Source: Natronosalvus halobius | Lineage (GTDB): Archaea; Halobacteriota; Halobacteria; Halobacteriales; Natrialbaceae | Length of the DNA stretch: 64,000 nt | Assembly: GCF_024138145.1 (NCBI RefSeq) | Contig: NZ_CP099997.1 | Coordinates: 1,116,001 to 1,180,000, forward strand | Reading direction: 5' to 3' | Shown: positions 43,551-52,053 of the stretch, piece by piece | How positions within the stretch are numbered: position 1 is the stretch's first letter | Layout of the letters: each line of letters starts with the position of its first letter | Position numbers and translations under genes: made by a program | Notes under the pieces: generated by a model | The model's input: only the letters and a program-made list of their open reading frames with translations | Databases searched by the model: none | What the model was told of the DNA's origin: nothing

Positions 43551-44893
43551 CTGAGGCCGATCCGCTGCTCTCAGTCAGGAACCTCGAGAAGCACTATCCG
43601 ATCACCGAGGGACTGCTTCGGCGCGAGATCGGGACCGTTCGGGCCGTCGACGGCGTGAGCTTCGACGTCCAGCCCGGCGAGGCGTTCGGGCTCGTCGGCG
43701 AATCCGGCTGCGGGAAATCCACGACCGCGCTGTCGGTACTCCGCCTCGAGGAACCGACCGGCGGCGACGTTCGGTTCGACGGTGACGACGTTCGCGCGTA
43801 CGACGGCGACGAACTGCGCCGCTTTCGCCGGCGCGCACAGCTCGTGATCCAGGATCCGGACTCGGCACTCAATCCTCGTCAAACGGTCGGCGAGTCCGTG
43901 GAGGAGCCCCTCAGCATCCACGGCTTGCACGGTTCCCAGCGGCGCCGACACGTCGTCGAGGACACGCTCGAGCGGGTCGGGCTCTCCGCCGCCGCGGCCG
44001 ACCAGTACCCACACGAGTTCTCCGGCGGGGAAAAACAGCGCATCGCCATCGCTCGGGCGCTGGTGTTGAACCCGGATCTGCTCGTCGCGGACGAACCGGT
44101 GAGCGCGCTCGACGGCCGAACCAAGGCCGACGTCCTCGAGTTGCTGGGGCGTCTCCAGCGCGAGTTCGACGTCGCAATCGTCTTCATCAGTCACGACGTC
44201 GAACTCGTGCGCCGGTTCTGTGACCGCGCAGCAGTGATGTATCTCGGCGAAATCGTCGAGCACGGCGCGGTCGACGACGTCTTCGAGGACCCTCTTCACC
44301 CGTACACGCAACTGCTCGTGTCGTCGATTCCCAGCCTCGATCCGAACGCACCGCGGGCGGGCGTCGAGCCCCTGACCGACGACCTCCCCGACGCGTCCGA
44401 CCCGCCGACCGGGTGCCGATTCCACCCCCGGTGTCCGGCGATCATCCCGCCTGCCGGCGTGACCATCCCTCGTGATCAGTGGCAAGGGCTCGTGCAGTTC
44501 CGATTCCGCCTCGAGAACGAGTGGACGACCGCAGATGACGTCCGTGCCGCCGTCGCCGTCGCTGGCGCCGGACGTGGACCGGACGGCACCGATCACGCGG
44601 CTACCGGGTCTATCGCCACCACCGACGACGCCGTTCGATCGACGTTCGACCTACCCGCGGAACTCGCGGATCCTGACCTCGAGGCGGCGCTCACGGCGGC
44701 CGTCGAATCCATCGACGACGGCGATTTGGAAGCGGCTCGAGATTACCTCGCGGCGTCGACCGAGACCGTCTGTGAGCGCGAGTCGCCGACGCTCGAGACC
44801 CGTCCGGACGGCCGACCGGTTGCCTGCCATCGATACGATCCGTCGGTACCCGGCGAACCCGAGACGGACCTCGAGACGACGACCACTCGGTAA
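43547..44893 (+). CDS. Oligopeptide-type ABC ATPase (DppF-like) with inserted C-terminal domain, second system
   Basis: A 448-residue ATPase. Walker A '[18 protein letters not shown]', signature '[15 protein letters not shown]', Walker B '[14 protein letters not shown]'. The C-terminal domain starts '[20 protein letters not shown]' but about 125 residues separate it from the last Cys pair ('ETVCERESP' and 'PVACHRY'). The insert contains helical segments and '[20 protein letters not shown]'-like repeats. The first system's DppF has an insertion at the same place. Fourth and last gene of the run. Confidence 0.9.
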   Translation: MTEADPLLSVRNLEKHYPITEGLLRREIGTVRAVDGVSFDVQPGEAFGLVGESGCGKSTTALSVLRLEEPTGGDVRFDGDDVRAYDGDELRRFRRRAQLVIQDPDSALNPRQTVGESVEEPLSIHGLHGSQRRRHVVEDTLERVGLSAAAADQYPHEFSGGEKQRIAIARALVLNPDLLVADEPVSALDGRTKADVLELLGRLQREFDVAIVFISHDVELVRRFCDRAAVMYLGEIVEHGAVDDVFEDPLHPYTQLLVSSIPSLDPNAPRAGVEPLTDDLPDASDPPTGCRFHPRCPAIIPPAGVTIPRDQWQGLVQFRFRLENEWTTADDVRAAVAVAGAGRGPDGTDHAATGSIATTDDAVRSTFDLPAELADPDLEAALTAAVESIDDGDLEAARDYLAASTETVCERESPTLETRPDGRPVACHRYDPSVPGEPETDLETTTTR

Positions 44894-44924
44894 CTATTTT
44901 GGTCGCGAGGGTCTCCTCTCGAGC

Positions 44925-45569
44925 ATGTTCGTTCTGATCAACCTCAAGACGTATCCGTGTGATCCCGTCGCCGTCGCCGAAGCCGCCCGCGACGTCGACG
45001 AGACGACCGACGCTCGCATCGCCGTCGCCCCGCAGGCGACGCACCTCGAACGGGTCGCCGAGACGGGCGTCGAGACCTGGGCCCAGCACGTCGATCCGAT
45101 CGACTACGGGAGCAATACCGGGCACACACTCGCGGAGGCGGTCGCGGACGCGGGCGCGGCGGGCACGTTGATCAACCACTCCGAACGCCGCCTGAAACTC
45201 GCCGACGTCGACGGCGCGATCCGGGCGGCCGACCGCGCCGGCCTCGAGACCGTCGTCTGCGCGAACAACCCGGCCCAGATCGGGGCGGCCACGGCGCTCG
45301 GACCCGACGCCGTCGCCGTCGAACCGCCGGAACTGATCGGCACCGGGACGCCGGTCAGCCAGGCCGATCCGGACGTGGTCGAGGATGCCGTCGACGCCGC
45401 CGCTCGGGTCGACGAGGACGTCACCGTGCTCTGTGGCGCGGGGATCAGCACCGGCGAGGACGTCGTCGCCGCCGCCGACCTTGGCTCGAGCGGCGTCTTG
45501 CTCGCCAGCGGCGTCGCCAAGGCCGACGACCCAGCGGTGGCGCTCGCCGATCTGGTCGAGCCCCTGTAA
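44925..45569 (+). CDS. tpiA: Triosephosphate isomerase (archaeal short type)
   Basis: A 214-residue TIM-barrel enzyme interconverting glyceraldehyde 3-phosphate and dihydroxyacetone phosphate. Catalytic residues can be placed: Lys8 ('LINLKTY'), His85 ('LINHSERR') and Glu133 ('[11 protein letters not shown]', the flexible-loop region). The phosphate-binding end '[11 protein letters not shown]' and '[14 protein letters not shown]' are present. It is about 30 residues shorter than bacterial TIM, as usual for Archaea. It is the only glycolytic gene here. Confidence 0.95.
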   Translation: MFVLINLKTYPCDPVAVAEAARDVDETTDARIAVAPQATHLERVAETGVETWAQHVDPIDYGSNTGHTLAEAVADAGAAGTLINHSERRLKLADVDGAIRAADRAGLETVVCANNPAQIGAATALGPDAVAVEPPELIGTGTPVSQADPDVVEDAVDAAARVDEDVTVLCGAGISTGEDVVAAADLGSSGVLLASGVAKADDPAVALADLVEPL

Positions 45570-45676
45570 GTGGGACCGGACCAAAGACGGAACGGGGCGG
45601 AGACGATGATGACGCGAGAGCAGGCCGGTGAGCCGGACGCTTTTTGTCCGTCGCCAGCGAACTCGAATCAGTACCG

Positions 45677-46069
45677 ATGAGCGACGACGAGACCCGCCCG
45701 AGCGCCGACGACACGTCGACCGCACACCCACTCGAGGTCACCCTCGAGAACCGCCTGATGAGCCAGGGCGTCTACGCCACATCGCTAGAGCGAACCGACG
45801 AGCGAACGCGACTCGAGTACGAAATGGTGCACAACGTGCCAGGCGTGACCACCCACGAGGTCAGTACCGTCGTTCGAATCGTCCTGGACGTCGCGGAGGA
45901 ACGCGAGTGGGAGCCGGGAACGCTCGAGGCAGTGTCTCGATCCACCGATGGGGACCGGCGCGGGACGTGGCGAGTCGAACGCGAGTGGTTCGATCGGCTG
46001 GGGGACGACCTCTCCGATATCGAGTTCTCGGATCTCGTTCTCGATACAATTACACACGCCGAAGGGTAA
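45677..46069 (+). CDS. Uncharacterised small acidic protein
   Basis: A 130-residue soluble protein I do not recognise. After a disordered start ('SDDETRPSADDTSTAH') it reads as alternating strands and helices: 'LEVTLENRLMSQGVYATSLE', 'TRLEYEMVHNVPGVTTHEV', 'VVRIVLDVAEEREWEPGTLE' and 'WRVEREWFDRLGDDLSDIEF'. No Cys, signal or membrane segment. A T-rich element (TTTTTGTCC around 45641) lies about 30 bases before the ATG. It is followed 52 bases later by the TIR-domain gene on the same strand, so the two may share regulation. Confidence 0.6.
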   Translation: MSDDETRPSADDTSTAHPLEVTLENRLMSQGVYATSLERTDERTRLEYEMVHNVPGVTTHEVSTVVRIVLDVAEEREWEPGTLEAVSRSTDGDRRGTWRVEREWFDRLGDDLSDIEFSDLVLDTITHAEG

Positions 46070-46121
46070 GAAGTAGGTACATTCATTACGGATTGCTGTC
46101 TTCGGGTTCGTAGAGCTACCG

Positions 46122-46742
46122 ATGACCGGAGAGCAGGTGTTCGTCTCCCACGCACCCGTCGACATCGACCTCGTGCAGGAGCTGTTCTCGACGGTCAAGA
46201 ACTTCCCGTTCGGCGTCCACATCGCCCTCGAAGAGATCGAATCCGGCCGAACGCGCAAGCGACTCGAGGGCCGACTCGCCAACAGCGACGTCGTCGTCGC
46301 CGTACTCACCGAGGCGTCGTCGACCAGTCCCTGGGTCAACCAAGAGATCGGGTACGCGCTCGCGAAGGGGATTCCAGTTCTCCCGCTGTACGACGAGGAG
46401 GCGTTCCGCGGCGGGTTCATCGCCGACGTGGAAGGGGTCGCCATCGATCGGGAGAACCTCTCGTTCACGATCTTCAACCTGCTCTGTCGGCTTCGGAGCG
46501 AACTCTCTCCACTCGGGGCGCTGTCGGTCCCCAACTGGTACGTCCGGTTCCCGTGTACGATTCCGGACTGCGGCCACCCGGTGACGCTGGACATCACGCA
46601 GGGGCAGACGAAACTCTGGAAACTCTCGGAACACGGCCAGTTGCTCGAAGCCAGCTGCGAGGTCTGTGACGCCGCCTACGCTTTCGATCCGGCGACGATC
46701 GGGTTCGTCAGGCGCATGGACGGACTCGAACGGACGGCGTGA
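46122..46742 (+). CDS. TIR-like domain fused to a zinc ribbon
   Basis: A 206-residue protein. Residues 5-120 look like a TIR domain: 'QVFVSHAPVDIDLVQELFST', 'LEEIESG', 'LEGRLANSDVVVAVLTEAS' and 'WVNQEIGYALAKGIPVLPLY', with Glu75 at the position of the NADase Glu of catalytic TIRs. Residues 140-190 form a ribbon with Cys145, Cys150, His152, Cys179 and Cys182, likely zinc-binding. TIR domains in prokaryotes either cleave NAD+ or make signalling nucleotides. No effector, Thoeris or Argonaute partner is beside it, so a defence role is only a possibility. Confidence 0.72.
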   Translation: MTGEQVFVSHAPVDIDLVQELFSTVKNFPFGVHIALEEIESGRTRKRLEGRLANSDVVVAVLTEASSTSPWVNQEIGYALAKGIPVLPLYDEEAFRGGFIADVEGVAIDRENLSFTIFNLLCRLRSELSPLGALSVPNWYVRFPCTIPDCGHPVTLDITQGQTKLWKLSEHGQLLEASCEVCDAAYAFDPATIGFVRRMDGLERTA

Positions 46743-46778
46743 TTCCCGCGTCTTCAGGCGCGCGAGGACGTCAACACG

Positions 46779-47468
46779 TTACTTCAGCCGGTCGTAGGCT
46801 TCTTTGACGAGTTTGAATGCCGACTCACTCCCGCTCTTCTTGTCGGGGTGGGCGTGCTTGATCTGGGTCAGGAAGGCTTCACGAAGCTCCCGGCTCGTCA
46901 CGTCGTCGCCGACGCGAAGGATCTCCCGCGCCTCCGACTTGCGCATCTTGACGCCGCTGACGACGCCTTTCTCCTCGGCAAGTGCCTTGCAGTCAGGACA
47001 CAGCTCCTCGGTCCGGCCGTCGATCGTCGTCACGTGGTAGAGTTCTTCGTCGACGTACTCGTGACACTGACTACAGAGCGTTCGACGGGTCGCGAGGTGG
47101 GTCGTCTCCGCCGGTTCGTCGGCGGACGTTCCGGTACCGTCGTCTAGCCCATCCGATGCCGAGGTTCCCGCATCCCCATGGCCGGGAACTTCCTCGAGGC
47201 AGTCGGGACAACACGTTATCACCGCTCCATCGGGCAACACGACGTCCTCGAGGTCGTCTCGCGGAAAGCTCGAGCGACAGCCACCACAGGTCCCGCGCGG
47301 CCGGTCGATCGACTCGAGTTTTCGGGCGGCCTCGCGGGCGTGGGGCGCACACGTCGGGCAGCAGGCCAGGCGTTCCCCATCGGGCATCGTCACGGTGGTC
47401 AGGTTCTCGAGCGCGACGGCCCGTCCGCATCCATCACACCGTTCGCGGCGTTGGTCGACCACGGCCAT
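46779..47468 (-). CDS. Three zinc ribbons with a C-terminal J domain
   Basis: A 229-residue protein. Three Cys4 zinc ribbons come first: 'CDGCGRAVALENLTTVTMPD' with 'CCPTC'; 'CGGCRSSFPRDDLEDVVLPD' with 'CCPDC'; and 'CSQCHEYVDEELYHVTTIDG' with 'CPDC'. An acidic linker separates the second and third. The C-terminus is a J domain with His207-Pro208-Asp209 ('QIKHAHPDKKSGSE'), which should stimulate the ATPase of DnaK. The J domain is at the C-terminus instead of the usual N-terminus. Its client is unknown. It is convergent with the TIR gene, 36 bases apart. Confidence 0.85.
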   Translation of the reverse strand: MAVVDQRRERCDGCGRAVALENLTTVTMPDGERLACCPTCAPHAREAARKLESIDRPRGTCGGCRSSFPRDDLEDVVLPDGAVITCCPDCLEEVPGHGDAGTSASDGLDDGTGTSADEPAETTHLATRRTLCSQCHEYVDEELYHVTTIDGRTEELCPDCKALAEEKGVVSGVKMRKSEAREILRVGDDVTSRELREAFLTQIKHAHPDKKSGSESAFKLVKEAYDRLK

Positions 47469-47546
47469 CTGTCACATCGTTTGTATTCGGACTATATTAT
47501 TGTAGTCATCTCCTGAAACGCACGGCGGACTGTTCGAGAGCCACGG

Positions 47547-48065
47547 GTGACGCGGAGCGAACCTGATGACACCGATGCAAGGCCAGAAACCGTGACAGCA
47601 ATACGGGCTCCGCCCCGACCGATGGGCATGGGAGCGCTACCTACCGCATTCGATACCGATCGTCCTGGACAGCGAGCCGTTGCGCTGGTCGGGGCGGTCG
47701 ACCTCGCCCTCATTACGACGATCATGCTGATCGGCCGACGCCAGCACGGCCTGCCGATCGCGAGCGAACCGGGAGCCGCCCTCGAGACCGCCCTGCCGTT
47801 TCTCGTCGGCTGGACGGTCGTCGCCCTCCTGGCCGGGGCGTACGCTCGACGAGCGATCACGTCGACGAAGACCGCCGGCGTCGTCACGACCGTCGCCTGG
47901 GTTGGTGGAGCGAACGTCGGCCTCATTCTTCGCTCGTCCCCGTTCTTCGACGGCAACTCGCTGTGGGCGTTCAACGTCGTCATCACCGGTATTGGGCTGC
48001 TCGTGCTCGGGACCTGGCGTGTCGGGCTCTCGGTGGGACTCCGTAAAGTGGGCTGGCTCGAGTGA
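47547..48065 (+). CDS. DUF3054-type four-helix membrane protein
   Basis: A 172-residue membrane protein of the DUF3054 type. Four hydrophobic segments around residues 45-62 ('VALVGAVDLALITTIMLIG'), 82-99, 110-127 and 139-156, with 'FLVGWTVVALLAGAY' as second helix. The N-terminal 40 residues are polar; GTG 47547 is taken as start, but the internal ATG near 47622 (MGMGALPT) is equally possible. Function unknown. It is divergent from the J-domain gene. Confidence 0.75.
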   Translation: MTRSEPDDTDARPETVTAIRAPPRPMGMGALPTAFDTDRPGQRAVALVGAVDLALITTIMLIGRRQHGLPIASEPGAALETALPFLVGWTVVALLAGAYARRAITSTKTAGVVTTVAWVGGANVGLILRSSPFFDGNSLWAFNVVITGIGLLVLGTWRVGLSVGLRKVGWLE

Positions 48066-48080
48066 TCTCCGATTAGATAC

Positions 48081-48212
48081 TCACGCCTCGGGTATCGTCA
48101 GGTCAGTGACCAATGTCTCGAGTGCAGGCCGACCCGGACCGAATCGGTCGCCGAAGTGGTCGACGATTCGAAATCGGCCGTTTGCGGCCGTGTACATATT
48201 GAATTCGACCAT
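48081..48212 (-). CDS. Possible 43-residue protein or gene fragment
   Basis: From ATG 48212 on the minus strand reads 'MVEFNMYTAANGRFRIVDHF' and ends in 'VTDLTIPEA'. Codon use resembles that of real genes here. A longer frame to 48293 exists but looks non-coding. It could be a small protein or the 3' end of a lost gene. No family is recognised. Confidence 0.3.
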   Translation of the reverse strand: MVEFNMYTAANGRFRIVDHFGDRFGPGRPALETLVTDLTIPEA

Positions 48213-48341
48213 ACCAATTTTGAGAGGGGGTTTCGAACCAGGACATTTTCGCCGGTCGGAACCACGCCATAAGTTATGGCGATAATCGCCCATCTATACG
48301 AATCAGGGACAAATTCAATATCGGCTAATTATGGGAAACGC

Positions 48342-48348
48342 TTATATG
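48342..48348 (+). promoter_or_regulatory. TATA box of the small membrane protein gene
   Basis: TTATATG at 48342-48348, 28-34 bases before ATG 48376. The region is A+T-rich. It supports a leaderless transcript. Confidence 0.6.
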
Positions 48349-48375
48349 CCTATTCCTCATAGAATGTAATAGATT

Positions 48376-48591
48376 ATGGCTGGCTATTACGACCTTGTTC
48401 TCGGACTTATCCCGGTCGCACTGCTCGGAATCACCGCTGCCCTGACCGTCGTCGGTGTCTCGTTGACGGCGGCAGTCCCAATTAGCGCCACCGTCGCAAT
48501 CGGCGTCATCGGACACGCGATGTTCGTCAACGGTCCCGTCGATACTATCGAGGACGCCCCAGCCACGCACCCGACGATCAACTCCGAGTAA
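48376..48591 (+). CDS. Small two-helix membrane protein
   Basis: A 71-residue protein with two hydrophobic segments (about residues 5-28 and 31-50) joined by a short turn and followed by a polar tail 'NGPVDTIEDAPATHPTINSE'. The strong TATA box 28-34 bases upstream shows that it is very likely expressed. No known motif; conserved small membrane proteins of this kind are common in haloarchaea. It precedes the ornithine-cyclodeaminase-family gene by 43 bases. Confidence 0.68.
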   Translation: MAGYYDLVLGLIPVALLGITAALTVVGVSLTAAVPISATVAIGVIGHAMFVNGPVDTIEDAPATHPTINSE

Positions 48592-48634
48592 CCCCAGCCA
48601 CGCGGTTTTTATCTCTTGGTCTCCTCGTGGGAGT

Positions 48635-49639
48635 ATGACCGACGTCCTGTTTCTCACCAGTGAAGAGACGGTAGGTCTTGCCTCGCCCGCCGACTACGTC
48701 GATGCCGTTCGTGACGGGTACCGCCAGCGCGGCACCGGCGCGCCCGCCGAACCCAGAACCAAACTCTTTCGTGCCGATCCGGGTGGACTCCTGACGACCT
48801 ACTCCGCCGTACTTCCGGAAACCGGCGCGATGGGGGGTTACATGTACAGCGCCGGGTTCGGCTCGGGCGACGCCTGGTTCGTCACGCCCCTGTTCGACGC
48901 CGACAGCGGCGAACCAATCGCCCTGCTCGACGGTGCTCACATGAACCCATTCAAGACCGGCGCCGCCGGCGCAGTCGCTGTCGACGAACTCGCTCGCCAG
49001 GACGCCGATACCCTCGCCGTGATCGGCACCGGCCCGCAGGCGCGCGGACAGGTCCACACGACGGCTACCGTTCGCGATTTCGAGACGGTTCGCGTCTTCT
49101 CGCCGACCGAATCGAATCGCGAGGCGTTCGCCGCCGAGTTCGACGACGAACTCGCCGCCAGCGTCTCGGCCGTCGACTCGAGCGCCGCCGCCGTCGACGG
49201 TGCCGACGTCGTGATCACGGCGACGACGGCGAGTGACCCCGTCTTCGACGGCTCAGTCCTCGAGCACGGAACCCACGTCACCGCGATGGGGCAGTACCAC
49301 CCGAAGAAGCGCGAACTCGACGTGGAAACGATCGAACGGGCCACCTACGTTCCCGACCTTCGGGACCGGGCGACCTACGACGGGGGCTCGTTCCTCGCGG
49401 CGCTCGAGGCCGGTGCGATAGCCGAAGATCACGTCCAGGCCGAACTGGGCGAGATTGTGGCCGGCGAGGCGCCCGGACGAACGAGCGACGACGAGATCAC
49501 GGTGTTCGACAGCGGCGGGACCGGGATCGAAACCGTCGCGGCCGCGGCGATGTTGTACGAACGGGCGACGGAGGAGGGACTCGGCTCGACCATTTCGTTC
49601 GCACCCGCGAGCGAGGCACTGACGGGGCGGCGTTCCTGA
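48635..49639 (+). CDS. Ornithine cyclodeaminase / mu-crystallin family protein
   Basis: A 334-residue NAD(P)-dependent enzyme of the ornithine cyclodeaminase/alanine dehydrogenase (mu-crystallin) family. The Rossmann motif is 'LAVIGTGPQARGQVHTTATV' with 'RVFSPTESNREAFAAEF'. The substrate region has 'RTKLFRADPGGLLTTYSAVL', 'MNPFKTGAAGAVAVDELARQ' and 'ITATTASDPVFDG'. Possible reactions are ornithine to proline, reduction of imino acids, or alanine dehydrogenation; sequence reading cannot decide. The gene ends 113 bases before the pilin-like gene's stop, separated by a heptamer array. Confidence 0.88.
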   Translation: MTDVLFLTSEETVGLASPADYVDAVRDGYRQRGTGAPAEPRTKLFRADPGGLLTTYSAVLPETGAMGGYMYSAGFGSGDAWFVTPLFDADSGEPIALLDGAHMNPFKTGAAGAVAVDELARQDADTLAVIGTGPQARGQVHTTATVRDFETVRVFSPTESNREAFAAEFDDELAASVSAVDSSAAAVDGADVVITATTASDPVFDGSVLEHGTHVTAMGQYHPKKRELDVETIERATYVPDLRDRATYDGGSFLAALEAGAIAEDHVQAELGEIVAGEAPGRTSDDEITVFDSGGTGIETVAAAAMLYERATEEGLGSTISFAPASEALTGRRS

Positions 49640-49676
49640 AAGAGACAGGGAAATAGCTGGCGCGCGAACGGCCGGT

Positions 49677-49760
49677 CACCCGTCACTCGCCACTCGTCAC
49701 TCGCCACTCGCCACTCGTCACTCGCCACTCGTCACTCGCCACTCGCCACTCGTCACTCGC
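49677..49760. repeat. Heptamer microsatellite CACTCGY, 12 copies
   Basis: Eleven perfect CACTCGC/CACTCGT units at 49684-49760 preceded by a variant (CACCCGT) at 49677. C and T forms alternate in a pattern (C-T-C-C-T-C-T-C-C-T-C) that suggests higher-order duplication. The array runs into the stop codon and last codons of the minus-strand pilin-like gene (49753). Confidence 0.95.
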
Positions 49761-51285
49761 GCTCGACGGCAACTTCGTGGACGACGACGGTCAGGTGGTT
49801 CAGTTTCGGCGGTAAGTGCTCCGGCGGGATCGCGATCGTCGGCTCGACGGTCGAAAGCGACGGATCGTACGTCAACTTCGCGTTCTGGGCGATCGACATC
49901 GGGCCCGAGATGATCGATCCCGTGAAGTCGACGCTCCCCGTTCCAATGCAGACGTCGGCCCAGTCGGCGTCTGGCGAGCAGTCGGCGTTGTTCAGGTACT
50001 CGTCGACGAGTTCGTTCGTCCCCTCGGCCGGCTCGTCCCGTGGTGCGTAGATGGTTCCCGTGAACGTCCCCTGACCGATCGCGAACTTCATCTCCGAGGT
50101 TCCGTAGAGCTGAAAGTGCCGGGGATCGTCGGATTCGACGGTGACGCCGCCGCTACCGCCTCCAATAGCTACGTCGCCGGTCGTGTACACCCTCGCGACG
50201 TGTTCCGTTCCCGCACCGTCGACGACCTCGATCTTCGCGTTGTCGAGTCCGATGTTCCCATCGACGAGGATGGTTACGTCCCCCTCGCTCAGATCGATCT
50301 CGAAGCCGTCTCCCTTCGCGAGGAGCAACTCGTCCGCGTAGTAGGTCCCGTTCTCGAGGGTCGTCCCGTCGATAGAGCGGGCGTCCTCCGCCGACGTCTC
50401 GAACAGGTACGCGATGTCGTCGTCGAGCGGCCGAAGGTCGACCGCTTCGCCGCCCGTACAGTTGGCAGGTGCTTCACAGGTGATACTCACGTTTCCGGTC
50501 GCCGAGATCGAGCCGTTCACAGAGGGGTTCCCGCCGTTATCGAGTACGTCCCCAACGGCGGTGACCGCTCCGTCGTAGGACCCGTCGGGATTGGGCTGTC
50601 CGAGCAGGATGGTGACCGTCCTGTTCGCGTGATCGACCGTCACGTACTTGTCGCCGACCTGTCGCTCGTAGTGGGTCGCCCAGCCGGCGTAGTACGGGCT
50701 CTCGATCGTGATCGTGACGAACCGACCCGCGACGCTCGGGCTATCGCGGGTCGGCCGATCGCTCCGTACTTTCGAGAGGCGAATCCGGTCGTTCGATACC
50801 GATTCGACGCCCTCGAGTCGCGTGATCGGTAGTCGGAAGGCGTCCTGACGGTACTCGGCCTGTGGTGCGGAGACGAGTCTCGCCTGGGCACCCGTGGCGC
50901 GGAAGACGGCACCGCCCTCGTAGGCGACGACCGTATCGCCGTCACGATACTCGATCGCTCGCATCGGTTCGTCGATTATGGGGTCCTCGAGGCCGGACGC
51001 AGTCACCGTAATGTGGCCCGAATCCACGAGAGAAACCTGGCCGTTGGCGTCTGCCAGGCCGAGCGCGACCGACCGCGTGTCGTCGCTCGAGGCGGCGACC
51101 GTGTTCAGTTCCGAGCCGAGGTTGACGAACGACTGTTCGACGCGCTCATCCTGGAGCTGGTCCGAGGACGTCGTGAGCGCCCCGGTTCCGACGAGGACGA
51201 TGCCAATGCTGGCGACGGCGACCATGCCGATGATGATCGTCAGGGCGAGTACCGGCGTCAGCCCCCGGTCGGCGCGGTCGATCAT
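49753..51285 (-). CDS. Archaeal pilin-like surface protein
   Basis: A 510-residue protein with an N-terminal class III signal-like segment: a short charged start 'MIDRADRGLTPVLALTIIIG' and one long helix, as in haloarchaeal type IV pilin-like proteins cleaved by PibD-type peptidase. The rest is extracytoplasmic and beta-rich: 'VALGLADANGQVSLVDSGHI', repeats with 'VTILVDGNIGLDNAKIEVV', 'GDVAIGGGSGGVTVESDD' and 'GTFTGTIYAPRDEPAEGTNE'. Three Cys pairs may form disulfides. It is too long for a major pilin and is probably a minor or surface-attached protein. It stands alone. Confidence 0.75.
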   Translation of the reverse strand: MIDRADRGLTPVLALTIIIGMVAVASIGIVLVGTGALTTSSDQLQDERVEQSFVNLGSELNTVAASSDDTRSVALGLADANGQVSLVDSGHITVTASGLEDPIIDEPMRAIEYRDGDTVVAYEGGAVFRATGAQARLVSAPQAEYRQDAFRLPITRLEGVESVSNDRIRLSKVRSDRPTRDSPSVAGRFVTITIESPYYAGWATHYERQVGDKYVTVDHANRTVTILLGQPNPDGSYDGAVTAVGDVLDNGGNPSVNGSISATGNVSITCEAPANCTGGEAVDLRPLDDDIAYLFETSAEDARSIDGTTLENGTYYADELLLAKGDGFEIDLSEGDVTILVDGNIGLDNAKIEVVDGAGTEHVARVYTTGDVAIGGGSGGVTVESDDPRHFQLYGTSEMKFAIGQGTFTGTIYAPRDEPAEGTNELVDEYLNNADCSPDADWADVCIGTGSVDFTGSIISGPMSIAQNAKLTYDPSLSTVEPTIAIPPEHLPPKLNHLTVVVHEVAVERE

Positions 51286-51605
51286 CGCGTGCCTCGCGAT
51301 AGAACACTACACTGCTCGCGGTTTCGTCGTCCCCGCTGACCGCCCAGCGTGCTCCCTCCCTCCCCCCGGAGCTGATGGAGCAATTGCGTCATACACGCAT
51401 TCATGACCGTCACCGATAATGACGTTTCCTATACGTTCCAGTTGCTGAACACGAACGTGGTCCATTACCCAGAACATCGTCTATCCGTTCACCAGGGGCG
51501 ATTGTCGACCGTTTTCCCGGTTCGCGTCTCCAGGTTCGGTGCTGACCAGAACCCGGCGGGCCACGAACCGAAACGGTTAGGAACGCATTCGACCACCGAC
51601 AGGAC
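51286..51605. other. Intergenic region before the 51.6 kb membrane gene
   Basis: No gene is supported here. An open frame from 51403 (MTVTDNDVSYTF) runs into the next gene in another frame and does not look coding beyond its first residues. The divergent promoters of the two flanking genes should lie here. Confidence 0.5.
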
Positions 51606-52007
51606 GTGGTTCGAGGTGAGACCGCAAGCAGTAACCGTTCACGCCGACTGGCGGGAGCGATGGTACTCGTCGTCGCCGGCGGACTCGCGATGTTCGTCCC
51701 GGCCGTTCGACTTCTGCTGGCCGGACTCGTCCTCCTCGCCGGACCGCTGTCGATTTACGGGGGCCTCCTCGCGTTCCTCAGGGGCAACCTCGGGATGCGC
51801 AGCGCGTCCCGGCTCGTCCTGGGGCTGGCGGCCGGGACGCTCGCTCCGATGTTGCTCGCCCTGGCGCTGATCGGGTCGGGGACGGTCGCGTTAGTTGTGG
51901 GCGTCCTCGGTGGATCGTGTAGCGTGCTGGCACTCGTGTTCGCGTCGACCGCGTTCAGTCGCGAACGAACGCCGGCCGAGCGGTACGTCCCGCCGACCGA
52001 CGGTTGA
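51606..52007 (+). CDS. Small four-helix membrane protein
   Basis: A 133-residue protein beginning with GTG at 51606; ATG 51660 (MVLVVAGG) is an alternative start. Four hydrophobic segments are seen: residues 19-35, 36-58, 69-87 and 91-113. A polar C-terminus ends 'RERTPAERYVPPTDG'. No catalytic motif. I do not recognise the family. It is convergent with the AMP-ligase-like gene, 46 bases apart. Confidence 0.62.
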   Translation: MVRGETASSNRSRRLAGAMVLVVAGGLAMFVPAVRLLLAGLVLLAGPLSIYGGLLAFLRGNLGMRSASRLVLGLAAGTLAPMLLALALIGSGTVALVVGVLGGSCSVLALVFASTAFSRERTPAERYVPPTDG

Positions 52008-52053
52008 CGGCTGACGTCGAACAGGGTGATACGGCCGAGAAAATGAACGACGT

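Noticed and set aside
46122-46742. Thoeris or CBASS defence island
   Set aside because: No ThsA-like, SLOG, cyclase or nuclease gene lies beside the TIR-domain gene; neighbours look like housekeeping genes.
48331-48376. Riboswitch before the small membrane-protein gene
   Set aside because: A good TATA box lies 28-34 bases from the ATG, which leaves too short a leader for a riboswitch.
49677-49760. CRISPR-like array
   Set aside because: The units are 7 bp with no spacers. None of the repeat arrays in the window has the repeat-spacer structure, and no cas gene is present.
49816-50832. Long Arg/Asp/Val-rich frame opposite the pilin-like gene
   Set aside because: It is the antisense shadow of a recognisable gene; composition (Arg/Val/Asp) is that of shadows throughout the window.
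51403-51870. Plus-strand frame starting 'MTVTDNDVSYTF'
   Set aside because: The first residues look protein-like, but the frame then overlaps the membrane-protein gene as an Arg/Ser-rich shadow.
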